A DNA stretch of 64,000 nucleotides from NCBI RefSeq assembly GCF_029318685.1, contig NZ_CP119677.1:4331001-4395000 (forward strand), written 5' to 3'. Of this stretch, positions 56,154-64,000 are shown piece by piece. The DNA comes from Ruminiclostridium papyrosolvens DSM 2782 (GTDB taxonomy: Bacteria > Bacillota > Clostridia > Acetivibrionales > DSM-1351). A program made the translations under genes and the position numbers. Every line of letters starts with the position of its first letter. Position 1 is the stretch's first letter. The notes under the pieces are model-generated. The model did no database searches. It saw nothing but the letters and a program-made list of their open reading frames with translations, and was not told where the DNA came from.

Positions 56154-56545
56154 TTCCAATACCTCTCACCTTTACCTAATGCCTGTGCCTTTAATGTAAT
56201 TGGAAAGCTGCCAAAGCCTCCAAAAAGACCTATATCCTTTTGAAGCGTAACCGTTACAGCAAATTCCTCATCTAGCTGTATATTACCTGTCTGAGACCAT
56301 GTAACCTTAGGATCAAGCCCTGTTTTTTCCTTAAGCTTCTGTGTTCTTAAAGCAGTTTCACGCCCTACCCGACCTGCTGTTTCTGCCTCGCGGCACAGTT
56401 CAGAGGCAAAGGTATCCAACTGGCTTTTTGCAATATATACGGGAAAGACCTTGACTGCAAGAGCCACTACCAGCATGGTACACAGTACGAGCACCGACAC
56501 ATCTATGTATCCTTCGCCCCTTTTGTTGTTTATTTTTCTCAACAC
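56150..56545 (-). CDS. DUF4320/TadE-like pseudopilin
   Basis: A 131-aa protein with RKINNKRGEGYIDVSVLVLCTMLVVALAVKVFP, an N-terminal basic tip, a glycine and an acidic residue followed by a hydrophobic helix, as in pseudopilins, and a small extracytoplasmic domain (WSQTGNIQLDEEFAVTVTL). It is GTG-started at 56545 after ACGAGGTG. It is likely a minor pilin of the Tad-like pilus. Confidence 0.75.
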   Translation of the reverse strand: MLRKINNKRGEGYIDVSVLVLCTMLVVALAVKVFPVYIAKSQLDTFASELCREAETAGRVGRETALRTQKLKEKTGLDPKVTWSQTGNIQLDEEFAVTVTLQKDIGLFGGFGSFPITLKAQALGKGERYWK

Positions 56546-56620
56546 ATTTGCACCTCGTTATCCTGTTTAGCTTCATTCAGCCTATGTTTTATATCCATGC
56601 CTAACATTAATACCCTCCCA

Positions 56621-57493
56621 CTAAAACATACCTCCAAGTGATTTAAGAATTTCATATGCGATAATTACAAGGTACGTCAACATAAAGCACATCAGCATTA
56701 TAAATGAAAAAATACGTATTTTCGGCGGTATCTTTTGTGCTTCGCCCTTAAGTCTCTGCAGCTCAAATGCCTTGAAATCATGTTCCAGCATCTGAAAATA
56801 TACAGCACCGTCATCACCCCTTAAAACTCCGATAAGCCCCCTTACTACATCCGACAGCCTTGATGAATTCATCCTTGCCTCAAATCTCGTAAGTGCTGAC
56901 TCATATCCGGAGGAACGCATATCTGCGGTTACAATATCCAGCTCCCTTCGAAAGGCTGCCCCTGCGTTTTTCTTATAGTTTTCAAGCATGGTAAGTACAT
57001 CACGACTGCTTTTAAGTGATTGCGCAATTGTAGCTGCAAACCTGGGCAGCTCGCTTTCAATTTGTTCCCTCTTGACCCTCAGTCTTTCATCTGCCCTTTT
57101 AGACTCCTTAAAGTACATAAGTACTGCAACAATTATAAAGGCTGGTGAAAGCATCGGAAATATCAGTATGCATGGAAGCACACCTGTAAGTACTGCACCC
57201 GCCTTAACTATCGCATATGCTGTGTAAACCTCTGGTGTCATGCTTATGTCTGCAGCCTTGAGAATGCTTGACATGCGGCTCTTACGATACTTATCCATGT
57301 GTATGATTTTTGAAAGCTTGACTGCCCATGACACTAGATATATTTCGATTATTTGGGATGCCCTTTTACTCTTCCTCTCTGTATTCAGCATAGCCTTTGC
57401 CGCTTTCACGGTCGGAAGTTTCAATACATATGCAAAAATAAAAAACAGCCCCATTGCAAAAAGGGCTGCAAATAGTATTAATAGTATTGTCAT
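56621..57493 (-). CDS. TadC-like inner-membrane protein
   Basis: A 290-aa type II secretion F-domain protein. An N-terminal hydrophobic segment is followed by a cytoplasmic region and two spans around 90-130. The core ESELPRFAATIAQSLKSSRDVLTMLENYKK is the T2SF signature, and the last span is near 265-285. With TadB it forms the platform of the Tad pilus. ATG after AGGAGGTAG. Confidence 0.85.
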   Translation of the reverse strand: MTILLILFAALFAMGLFFIFAYVLKLPTVKAAKAMLNTERKSKRASQIIEIYLVSWAVKLSKIIHMDKYRKSRMSSILKAADISMTPEVYTAYAIVKAGAVLTGVLPCILIFPMLSPAFIIVAVLMYFKESKRADERLRVKREQIESELPRFAATIAQSLKSSRDVLTMLENYKKNAGAAFRRELDIVTADMRSSGYESALTRFEARMNSSRLSDVVRGLIGVLRGDDGAVYFQMLEHDFKAFELQRLKGEAQKIPPKIRIFSFIMLMCFMLTYLVIIAYEILKSLGGMF

Positions 57494-57498
57494 GTCTG

Positions 57499-58428
57499 CT
57501 ACCTCCTGTATTCAATAGGCTTTGTCAGCTTAATTACAAAGGACGCAGATATAAAAATTGCTGCTGCACAAACAGCAAGTACAAGCTGTCCTATTGTTGT
57601 GTTCATCAAGGTATTAAACCACGACCTATTAAGAAGGTACGTTACAGGGATGTTTCCAATTACTAATAGTGCCATCGTTATAAATTCATTTCGAGGCTCA
57701 AGCACAAGGTATTCCAGCTCTGCGTTAACAATCCTCATGTCTGACAGCTTAGTGACTATAGGTGTAAGGGTTGTTTTAAGGCTCCTGTCATACTGACATG
57801 AGCTGACAGCATCACACCATTCATGAAAAACATTATTTTCTATTTTGGGACTCATAGCCTTTAATGCTGCATCAATATCGGGGTTAACAAGTCTTATCTG
57901 TGTCAAAAAGCTTTCAAATATACTGCGCACAGGAGGATTCAAATAACCTATACTTTCCTCAACGGCAGTAAATATATCTTCATTTCTTAAATAGGCCGTG
58001 GTAATAATGGAAAGCGCCGTTTCCAGCTCTGCAGCGATGCTCTTTTTGTAATTGGTTGATGTAAGTCTGACATACCAGAAAGGAATAAACATAAAGCCCA
58101 CTGCAAGAACAGGGATAAGAAATATATTCTGCAGAATTATGGCAATACCGGCTCCGGCAGCAAACAGCAGCAGTGATATCAGACAAATTGCTGAGAAACG
58201 GCTGCTGCGACCTGTTACTGAAAGTATCTCCTGCATTTCTTTGATTTCTCGCTGTAAAAAGGATAACCTTTTGCGTCCTGCTGCTTCATTTATTTCATCC
58301 CTGATAGTCACCGAATGTCTTGTTAAGAAGCTAAACAAACCATCAGCGAATTCTATTGGAGAGATTCCGAACAAAATAAAGCAGCCTGCAATAAAGCCGG
58401 TACAGGCCGTAAGCTGAATAAATGTCAC
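57499..58428 (-). CDS. TadB-like inner-membrane protein
   Basis: A 309-aa T2SF protein. Hydrophobic segments lie at the N-terminus, at about 75-120 and near 250-300. The core AAELETALSIITTAYLRNEDIFTAVEES matches the family. It is GTG-started at 58428, overlapping the tadA stop. It pairs with the TadC-like protein. Confidence 0.85.
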   Translation of the reverse strand: MTFIQLTACTGFIAGCFILFGISPIEFADGLFSFLTRHSVTIRDEINEAAGRKRLSFLQREIKEMQEILSVTGRSSRFSAICLISLLLFAAGAGIAIILQNIFLIPVLAVGFMFIPFWYVRLTSTNYKKSIAAELETALSIITTAYLRNEDIFTAVEESIGYLNPPVRSIFESFLTQIRLVNPDIDAALKAMSPKIENNVFHEWCDAVSSCQYDRSLKTTLTPIVTKLSDMRIVNAELEYLVLEPRNEFITMALLVIGNIPVTYLLNRSWFNTLMNTTIGQLVLAVCAAAIFISASFVIKLTKPIEYRR

Positions 58429-59936
58429 GCTCTCACTCCCTTCGGTTCAGAATACTGTCCCTTTAATATATTATTGAGCACCTCCTGAGGCATACCATTT
58501 TCAAGGAAACGTTTTTGCAAACCTTGAGATATCCGCTGCTCTTTTTTATGCTTTCCGTTTATAAAAAGCTTTCCGTCCTCTATTCTGTTTTCCGTAATGT
58601 TGAAGCGGTAAAGTGTGCGGAAGCATCGTGTTCCGTCAGCCCTTATCTCACATTCCATTATTTCCATCATTCTTCTCTGCTTGTTTTCAAGCTGCTTTGT
58701 AAACACCACAATAGGGAATGCCTCAGTCACAAGTGACATAAGCGTATCATCATTTATGTCATATTTCCTTTTACAAAGGGTAGCCATTCTTCTCCATGTG
58801 GCTTCACAGCTGTTGCTGTGTATCGTAGTGAGTACGGTATGCCCGGTTCTTGCGGATTCCTGTGCTGTATATGCCTCTGATGAGCGCATCTCCCCAACAC
58901 AGATGATCTCAGGATTAAATCTCAGTGCCATATCCAGCAGCATATTCTGATCAACATTCTGCTTTTCGTTGTCACTGCTCCTTGTAAGTGTATGTATAAC
59001 ACTGTTTACTATCTTACCGTTCTTTTTACGTACAAGTGCCAGCTCACGGGAGCCGTTTTCTATTGTAAAAATCCTTTTGTTGTCCGGTATTGTTGTAAGA
59101 AGCCAGCCCGCCACCGTAGTTTTGCCAGATGAGGTTGCACCTGCCACGCATACAGATATGCCGTATCTCAGGCATTCGGACAGAAAGTTCAGCATTTCCT
59201 CTGTTGCCGTTCCTCCGTTTACAAAATCCTGCTTTCCCATGCTTTGCGGATTAACAATACGAATAGAGGCTGACACACCCACATCCTCGTCTACAAGCGG
59301 TGCTTTCAGTACCGCAATACGAATGTTTTTGCTCAGATGCCCTAAAATCGCAGGGCTTGCGTTATCCAGCACCATGCCTGACACATGAAGCATTCTTCTT
59401 ATAACATTAACAGCATGCTCTGGAGAGTCAAAGTGCTCCTCCAGCTTAACAGTGCTTCCGTCTGAGTATTGGACTTCTATGTCATTCCAAGCATTTATAT
59501 CTACTTCCTCAATACCTGTACAGAATATATACTTTGTAAGGAAGCTAAATTCAGCCATTTCTGCATACAGGCTGTCCACCAGCTGTGCCTCGCTCATGCC
59601 GTTTACAGCAATACGGTAATCCTGAAGGTATTTTGTAATATACCTTTTTATCTGTGACTTGACCTCATCCTTTCCTCCTTCAATTATGAGTGTGGAATAT
59701 TTAGATGAAATATATTCCTGTACCTCCTGTAAAACTGCATTGAAATCTCTAGAGCCTTCCTTTGGCACAAAGAAAAGGTTTTTATTATTAGCTATATTTG
59801 AAATATATTGGGTTTGTACTCTTTGGTCGGCTTGAGGGGCTGACGATGCTTTACTAGAGATAAATCCGTCCGACAAGCGTGCTGTATTGTTTTTTTCGGA
59901 ATGGATACAGGAATTCTTTTGCCTTTTATTTTTCAC
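58425..59936 (-). CDS. tadA: TadA/CpaF-type secretion ATPase
   Basis: A 503-aa ATPase. Walker A GATSSGKTT is near residue 270, the Asp box IFTIENGSREL follows, Walker B EIICVGEMRSSEAY is near 340, and the His box TGHTVLTTIHSNS near 365. It drives assembly and retraction of a type IVc (Tad) pilus. The GTG start overlaps the tadZ-like stop as GTGA. The N-terminal 60 residues are polar and poorly conserved. Confidence 0.92.
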   Translation of the reverse strand: MKNKRQKNSCIHSEKNNTARLSDGFISSKASSAPQADQRVQTQYISNIANNKNLFFVPKEGSRDFNAVLQEVQEYISSKYSTLIIEGGKDEVKSQIKRYITKYLQDYRIAVNGMSEAQLVDSLYAEMAEFSFLTKYIFCTGIEEVDINAWNDIEVQYSDGSTVKLEEHFDSPEHAVNVIRRMLHVSGMVLDNASPAILGHLSKNIRIAVLKAPLVDEDVGVSASIRIVNPQSMGKQDFVNGGTATEEMLNFLSECLRYGISVCVAGATSSGKTTVAGWLLTTIPDNKRIFTIENGSRELALVRKKNGKIVNSVIHTLTRSSDNEKQNVDQNMLLDMALRFNPEIICVGEMRSSEAYTAQESARTGHTVLTTIHSNSCEATWRRMATLCKRKYDINDDTLMSLVTEAFPIVVFTKQLENKQRRMMEIMECEIRADGTRCFRTLYRFNITENRIEDGKLFINGKHKKEQRISQGLQKRFLENGMPQEVLNNILKGQYSEPKGVRA

Positions 59937-60748
59937 ACTCCAAGCACCTCCTTGCTTATTTTTTCTATTTCTCTTCGGAAGCCTCGGCTTTCCTTTAGTA
60001 CAAGATCCTTAAACAAATCACCTTCCAGAAATTGATTTTCGAGTTCGTTGGAGTGAGGTATTTTAAACGCTGTATTACCCAGTACTCTTTCAATGATTTC
60101 ACCTGCTTCGCCATTCTTTAAATTACTCGCAGCCTTGTACTGCTTTTCAGTATTCCAGCTGTTGTCCTGCAAAAGAGGAAGCTGTGAGGATAGATAGCTG
60201 ACCGATTTAAGATCACAGTTTACAAGTCTCAGAACAGAATCAGCTTCCATCAGCGAAACTGCAGACAGTATATCCGTTGCAATTGTACTGCTGCAATCAA
60301 TTATTATATATGGAACAATATTTTTGAGACGCTCAATCAGATCCTTAGCCAGCTCAGCATTATATGGAGGATACGTAAATACATTTTCACCCTTTAGCAT
60401 TCCTATAAGTGTCAAATATTTTATTTTTCTGTGTGTTATACAGTTTTGCTTAATAAGGGTATCTGTTATATGTGTAGCTGCCAGAATACTTCCTAGTGAT
60501 TTTTCACACTCCAGATCTGTGGGTGGACAAATACATGGCAGCATAGGTGCTGTCATATCGCAAAGGAGCAACGCTACATTTTTCCGTTTATCTGCGAGGT
60601 ATTTTACAAGCTTTACAGCGACAGCAGTTTTTCCGCTTCCCGGACTCCCCCATACTGCCAATACCTGAGAAGGCATTTCAGATTCACTTTTCTCCGATAG
60701 CCTTCCTGTATTCCGGGAGAAAATACTCCCCTTTATAAAATTAAGCAT
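59933..60748 (-). CDS. TadZ/CpaE-like ATPase
   Basis: A 271-aa P-loop protein with VWGSPGSGKTAVAVKLVKYL near residue 33 and an LLCDMTAPML strand of ParA/MinD type, as in TadZ. It is thought to localise the Tad machine at the cell pole or membrane. It starts at ATG overlapping the CpaB-like stop by 1 nt. Confidence 0.8.
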   Translation of the reverse strand: MLNFIKGSIFSRNTGRLSEKSESEMPSQVLAVWGSPGSGKTAVAVKLVKYLADKRKNVALLLCDMTAPMLPCICPPTDLECEKSLGSILAATHITDTLIKQNCITHRKIKYLTLIGMLKGENVFTYPPYNAELAKDLIERLKNIVPYIIIDCSSTIATDILSAVSLMEADSVLRLVNCDLKSVSYLSSQLPLLQDNSWNTEKQYKAASNLKNGEAGEIIERVLGNTAFKIPHSNELENQFLEGDLFKDLVLKESRGFRREIEKISKEVLGV

Positions 60749-61599
60749 TATTCACCCTCACCTTCTTGCATTGCATCTACACCTGTAATTGGCGTTTTAT
60801 TAGCTTCATTGCTGTCGCCCGAATTGATTTCTGCATTTAACTCGGCCTTTTTTTCTTTTTCGGGGTATAAGTCTTTGATTACCTTGTCCTGATAATCTAT
60901 AAACTTATCAGCATTTTCCTTGCTACCACGGTACACAAGGGACAGGTGTAGCTTTCCGTCCGACTCCAATCCTGCAAGTATTTCGCTCTGAGTCTGAGAA
61001 ACCAGAAGGGTTACAGTGCTTGGGAGCTCCTTTTCCTTGTTGTCTGACTTCTTCTCCATATTTTCACTTGTATTGGTGTCATAGCCTGTGCTGGCAGTAA
61101 CACCTATAACCCTTACATACCGAAGCTCCTCCGGTACAATGGATATACCCTGATTTTTGTAATCCGGTGCAATAACAGAAACTATATCCCCGGGCATCAG
61201 CTTCCCTGAAAGCCCGCTTGCGAAGCTTCTGACTGTTACCGATATTGCCTGCTTTTCACCGTTTAAGCTGTGCAAATATGAATTTTCAGCGACAGGAGCA
61301 GCTGACAGCTTTGTAATTAATATATAGTCTCCTTCCTTCATGTCTGCTAAGACATATTTGTCAATGACGTCATCCTTGCTTTTAATCACACCTGACGGGA
61401 GATTATAGCTGCCCACCTCAACAGTCTGCACCATATTCCCGTTGATTTTATCGCCTGCCTTTATATCCCTTGAAACACGTACAATGCTTGTTCTTTGAGA
61501 AAGGCTTGAGTTAAAAAGAGGTGTAACTGCAAAACAGATTACAAGTGACAGCAGTATGCAGCTTACACCGAGAACAGTTCGGTTTTTTAAAATATTCAT
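60748..61599 (-). CDS. CpaB/RcpC-like protein with SAF domain
   Basis: A 283-aa protein with an N-terminal membrane segment (TVLGVSCILLSLVICFAVTPLF), an SAF-type domain (VSRDIKAGDKINGNMVQTVEVGSYNLP) and a DUF-type beta region (LMPGDIVSVIAPD). In the Tad system CpaB/RcpC proteins stabilise the pilus channel. The ATG is overlapped by the prepilin-peptidase stop (GGCATTACTCTATG). Confidence 0.85.
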   Translation of the reverse strand: MNILKNRTVLGVSCILLSLVICFAVTPLFNSSLSQRTSIVRVSRDIKAGDKINGNMVQTVEVGSYNLPSGVIKSKDDVIDKYVLADMKEGDYILITKLSAAPVAENSYLHSLNGEKQAISVTVRSFASGLSGKLMPGDIVSVIAPDYKNQGISIVPEELRYVRVIGVTASTGYDTNTSENMEKKSDNKEKELPSTVTLLVSQTQSEILAGLESDGKLHLSLVYRGSKENADKFIDYQDKVIKDLYPEKEKKAELNAEINSGDSNEANKTPITGVDAMQEGEGE

Positions 61600-62057
61600 A
61601 GAGTAATGCCTCCTGTACTAATTAAATATGCTGTGATACAGCCTATTGATAAAAAGGGTGCAAGAGGGAACGCCCTCTTCCGTTCCCTCTTACGAAGCCT
61701 TTGCGTTATAGCATAAGCAGCATAAAAAAGAAGCATTGCAGTAAGACCGATAATCATTGCTGCTATGCCTCCTCCTATGCCCAGAACTATCCCTGCTGCT
61801 GCCGTCAGCTTGATATCTCCGCCTCCAATTTTGCCATTCATAAGTGCGGCAATAAAAAAAGGAATAGCTGAAAAACAGCCAAGAAGTCTAGAAGGCTCAA
61901 AAATCATTAAGCCTGTAAGAGCAACACCTATACATACTGTATCTGGAATTATTCGTTTTTTAACATCAAAGACAGATGCTATCAAAAGAAGTGCTACAAA
62001 AAGGACTGACTGGAGCATGAACAGCAGACTTCCCTGACCAATGCTATTATCCTGCAT
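61596..62057 (-). CDS. A24 prepilin peptidase (TadV/CpaA-like)
   Basis: A 153-aa membrane protein with the two catalytic aspartate motifs, FDVKKRIIPD and GGGDIKLTAAAG (GxGD type). It cleaves the leader of the pilin and pseudopilins. The chosen ATG at 62057 overlaps the end of the upstream pilin-like gene. An earlier ORF start would add 25 residues without a site. It is short for a complete A24 enzyme but has both aspartates and about five membrane segments. Confidence 0.85.
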   Translation of the reverse strand: MQDNSIGQGSLLFMLQSVLFVALLLIASVFDVKKRIIPDTVCIGVALTGLMIFEPSRLLGCFSAIPFFIAALMNGKIGGGDIKLTAAAGIVLGIGGGIAAMIIGLTAMLLFYAAYAITQRLRKRERKRAFPLAPFLSIGCITAYLISTGGITL

Positions 62058-62277
62058 AATTGAACATCTCTTTAATGCGCTGTGTAAGTGTCGGCAGGAT
62101 AGTATTCCCAAATAAAGAATATAGTCCTGCAAGAATCAAGGCTCCTATTACTACTGACATTAATATTTTAATTGCGGTATCCACAAAGCCTTCTCCAGAT
62201 TGAGATTGAAAAACACTCATTAGCTTTATTACAGTACTGTTGATTTGATTTTTCCTTTTTAATAATGGCTTTCTCAT
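62047..62277 (-). CDS. Flp-type pilin-like protein (DUF6133-like)
   Basis: A 76-aa protein. A basic leader (KPLLKRKNQINSTVIKLMSVFQSQ) ends in SGEGFVDTAIKILMSVVIGALILAGLY, with a glycine before a glutamate and a hydrophobic helix, the class III prepilin cleavage pattern (cut after G). It is probably the major pilin of the Tad-like pilus. It starts at ATG after GGAGGGAATAAATA. Confidence 0.8.
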   Translation of the reverse strand: MRKPLLKRKNQINSTVIKLMSVFQSQSGEGFVDTAIKILMSVVIGALILAGLYSLFGNTILPTLTQRIKEMFNYAG

Positions 62278-62326
62278 TATTTATTCCCTCCGGTATATTT
62301 TACTAATAATTATTATTTGTTTATAC

Positions 62327-62710
62327 CTATCCCATTTGTATACCATGATCCTGCTCCTTCAGCTGTACTTGGGTATGCTCCGCTGATTTCTGTCCCTGTA
62401 TTAGTGCCTGATGGTAGGCACTTATGACTTCATCGTTCAGCTGCTGTCTAAAAGCGGCTGTTATAGGAAAGCATATGTCCTTGTATTCTCCGTTTCCTGC
62501 CTTGTAGCTTGGCATGGCCACAAACATTCCCTTGCTGCTTTCCATCACCTTAACATTCCGTATTGCAAAGCAGTCATTTAGATTAATGGAGGCAGTTGCC
62601 CTTATACTGCCCGCTGGTCGAATAGAGCCGATTTTTACATCTATCTTCATTTGAGGAGACTGCACTGTATTTGGGGACATATCTTTTTGAGTGGTTTCTG
62701 TTTTCTTCAT
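62327..62710 (-). CDS. spoVG: SpoVG-family protein
   Basis: A 127-aa protein with a SpoVG core (KIDVKIGSIRPAGSIRATASINLNDCFAIRNVKVMES ... MPSYKAGNGEYKDICFPIT). SpoVG is a small RNA/DNA-binding regulator. Element-borne copies are common in clostridial conjugative elements. An N-terminal 20-residue extension (MKKTETTQKDMSPNTVQSPQ) and a C-terminus ending HGIQMG differ from housekeeping SpoVG. ATG after AGGAGG. Confidence 0.85.
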   Translation of the reverse strand: MKKTETTQKDMSPNTVQSPQMKIDVKIGSIRPAGSIRATASINLNDCFAIRNVKVMESSKGMFVAMPSYKAGNGEYKDICFPITAAFRQQLNDEVISAYHQALIQGQKSAEHTQVQLKEQDHGIQMG

Positions 62711-62764
62711 TCCTTTTTCCTCCTGCTTTTAAATTTTAAAACAGCCCTCAGCTATTAACCTGCC

Positions 62765-63325
62765 TTATAGCTTCATGGCTTGTCCGTTATTCTGCTCCTG
62801 CCCTAGCGGCTTAAAAGCAATTTCCTTGAATCCAAAGCTGTCAACGTAGTGGAATGTGCTGCCGTTACTGCTGTAAAGCTCAATAACATCTGATATTGAC
62901 AAGCTGTGACCTTTGAATCCATTGGGATGATAAAGGTTGAACTTTTCAAAGATGGCCTCAAGGTCATTGGTTTCCATATGCCCATCATACACAACATTGT
63001 AATTTTCAGGCGTTGGCTCTCCAAAGCCTTTTATGAGCTCATTGTAGCTAATGAATTTCATCAATACATTTACATCCGACTTTAGCTGATAAATACGGCA
63101 GCTTTTTAAAGCTGGCATGCTTCCGTCAATATTGGGCTTACTGTATGCCAGCTTATCATATACTCCGTTTGTCCACTCTGCCTCTAGTCTTCTTTCCTTT
63201 TCGAGGTAATGCTTCAATTCCTCACACTGAAACATTGTATCAACTACCGCTTTTTCTCCTTCTACATATCCTGCAGTGTTTCCATAGAACATTATTCTGT
63301 CGTTTTTTATGCTGATTCCCTTCAT
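62765..63325 (-). CDS. YodL/DUF4316-like protein
   Basis: A 186-aa protein. RIYQLKSDVNVLMKFISYNELIK and YNVVYDGHMETNDLEAIFEKFN plus GHSLSISDVIEL match YodL-like (DUF4316) proteins of Firmicute mobile elements. No enzyme motif is seen. It is located between SpoVG and the surface-protein gene. ATG after GGGGCAGA. Confidence 0.75.
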   Translation of the reverse strand: MKGISIKNDRIMFYGNTAGYVEGEKAVVDTMFQCEELKHYLEKERRLEAEWTNGVYDKLAYSKPNIDGSMPALKSCRIYQLKSDVNVLMKFISYNELIKGFGEPTPENYNVVYDGHMETNDLEAIFEKFNLYHPNGFKGHSLSISDVIELYSSNGSTFHYVDSFGFKEIAFKPLGQEQNNGQAMKL

Positions 63326-63355
63326 TCTGCCCCTCCACTCATCATGTCTTAATTT

Positions 63356-64000
63356 TTATTCAAAATAATATGCTACCGAGTAAGTAATGTTGCTCTTGTT
63401 GTACATGCAGTCATGATTCGTATAATAATAGAATTCTAGCTGTAAATATACCCCTGCCGTGAGCTTCCGACTAAAGGTAATACCATTATTCGTATTCTGG
63501 TAGTCCAGCTGATCCCAATTACCAGTCAGAGCATTGTAGCCTCTCACACTTCCATAGTCACTTCCTGAATGTCCTGAAACAGGCGGAACAGTAAAGGTAT
63601 ACTCGGTAATCGTTGCACCCTCTATTCCATTTTCGACTATTACGGACTCTGGTCCGTCCAGTGTCATGCCGCCTCCGTTGGCTGAGTCTGCTACAAAAAA
63701 TACTATTGCTGCCCACGGAGATTCCATACCAGTTGAATCTACAGCCTTAACACGGACAGTATTCTTGCCAAGAGGATATACTAAGGTTTCAGCCGGTCTG
63801 CCCTCCCATATATATGTAATAGCATCACCATCTGGATCAGTCGATACTGCAGTTATAGTTACAGGTGCATTTGGTGCAATACTGTTGCCATTTGGTGTTC
63901 TTGTAATTACAGGTGTGGCTGGCGCCGTGCTTACAACATTGAAGCTAATTTCTGACCATCTTGAAACAGCACCGAAGGTATCCCTTGCCCTGACCTTAAC
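63356..64000 (-). CDS. Cell-surface protein with Ig/PKD-like domains (partial)
   Basis: The reading frame is open across the right window edge; 214 residues are visible. Repeated Ig-like segments with APVTITAVSTDPDGDAITYIW and NTVRVKAVDSTGMES, then a beta-rich C-terminal domain. Such repeats with DPDGD turns are typical of exported surface or fibrillar proteins. The N-terminus (signal peptide and anchor) is outside the window. Its place next to the Tad module suggests an adhesin for cell contact, which is inferred. Confidence 0.7.
   Translation of the reverse strand, partial: VKVRARDTFGAVSRWSEISFNVVSTAPATPVITRTPNGNSIAPNAPVTITAVSTDPDGDAITYIWEGRPAETLVYPLGKNTVRVKAVDSTGMESPWAAIVFFVADSANGGGMTLDGPESVIVENGIEGATITEYTFTVPPVSGHSGSDYGSVRGYNALTGNWDQLDYQNTNNGITFSRKLTAGVYLQLEFYYYTNHDCMYNKSNITYSVAYYFE

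Noticed and set aside
1-64000. CRISPR arrays, tRNA or rRNA genes
   Set aside because: No regularly spaced repeats and no tRNA- or rRNA-like sequence were seen on reading both strands.

Overview
The window looks like a low-GC Firmicute, probably a Clostridia/Ruminiclostridium-type anaerobe. This is inferred from AT-rich coding, strong AGGAGG ribosome binding sites, frequent TTG/GTG starts, a SpoVG-type gene and a conjugative element of clostridial style. No rRNA or housekeeping gene is present to fix the taxon. Almost every gene lies on the minus strand, so operons are read from high to low coordinates.

Region 1 (about 1-25.8 kb) is a DNA-modification defence island. A short XRE-type regulator gene (24.6 kb) heads a tightly packed operon: dndC-dndD-dndE-dndA (DNA phosphorothioation), a 633-aa protein with a PD-(D/E)XK-like motif, a NERD-UvrD helicase, an AddB-like protein, and then four genes that look like the DpdE/DpdF/DpdG/DpdH effectors of 7-deazaguanine islands (SNF2 helicase, RecQ-like helicase, small protein, large P-loop ATPase), plus a 222-aa last gene. 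There is no dndB, dndFGH or dpdA. The gene order dndCDEA plus an effector block matches the published DndCDEA-PbeABCD type of phosphorothioate defence. A second PAPS-reductase-fold protein is transcribed divergently from a promoter whose spacer is filled by an inverted repeat, one of several ACAAT-N3-5-ATTGT sites that are probable operators. The start of an Mrr-like endonuclease gene is at the left edge.

Region 2 (about 25.8-27.5 kb) is a decayed IS256-family element plus non-coding hairpins. It separates the defence island from region 3.

Region 3 (27.6 kb to the right edge) is a large integrative and conjugative element. Its recombination end carries three large serine-recombinase genes (one without a catalytic domain) and a stand-alone catalytic domain whose nucleophilic serine is replaced. 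A sigma-like regulator and a long structured-looking non-coding stretch follow. Next come an HTH protein, a VirD4 coupling ATPase, a Toprim/primase-like protein, a MobP-type relaxase fused to Sel1 repeats, an RHH accessory protein and an oriT-like 13-bp hairpin. Further on are an NlpC/P60 hydrolase, VirB4, VirB3/PrgI-like, VirB6-like and VirB2-like components, a C5 DNA methyltransferase, and an amidoligase/gamma-glutamylcyclotransferase pair. The far end holds a complete-looking Tad (type IVc pilus) module: TadA, TadB, TadC, TadZ, CpaB, prepilin peptidase, a pilin-like protein and TadE/F-like pseudopilins, with secreted surface proteins. The other end of the element is not in the window.

The most interesting parts are the hybrid phosphorothioation/Dpd-like island with its extra NERD-UvrD/AddB-like/nuclease block, its operator-filled divergent promoter, the split and apparently catalytically dead recombinase pieces, the relaxase-Sel1 fusion, and the pairing of conjugation machinery with a full Tad pilus.
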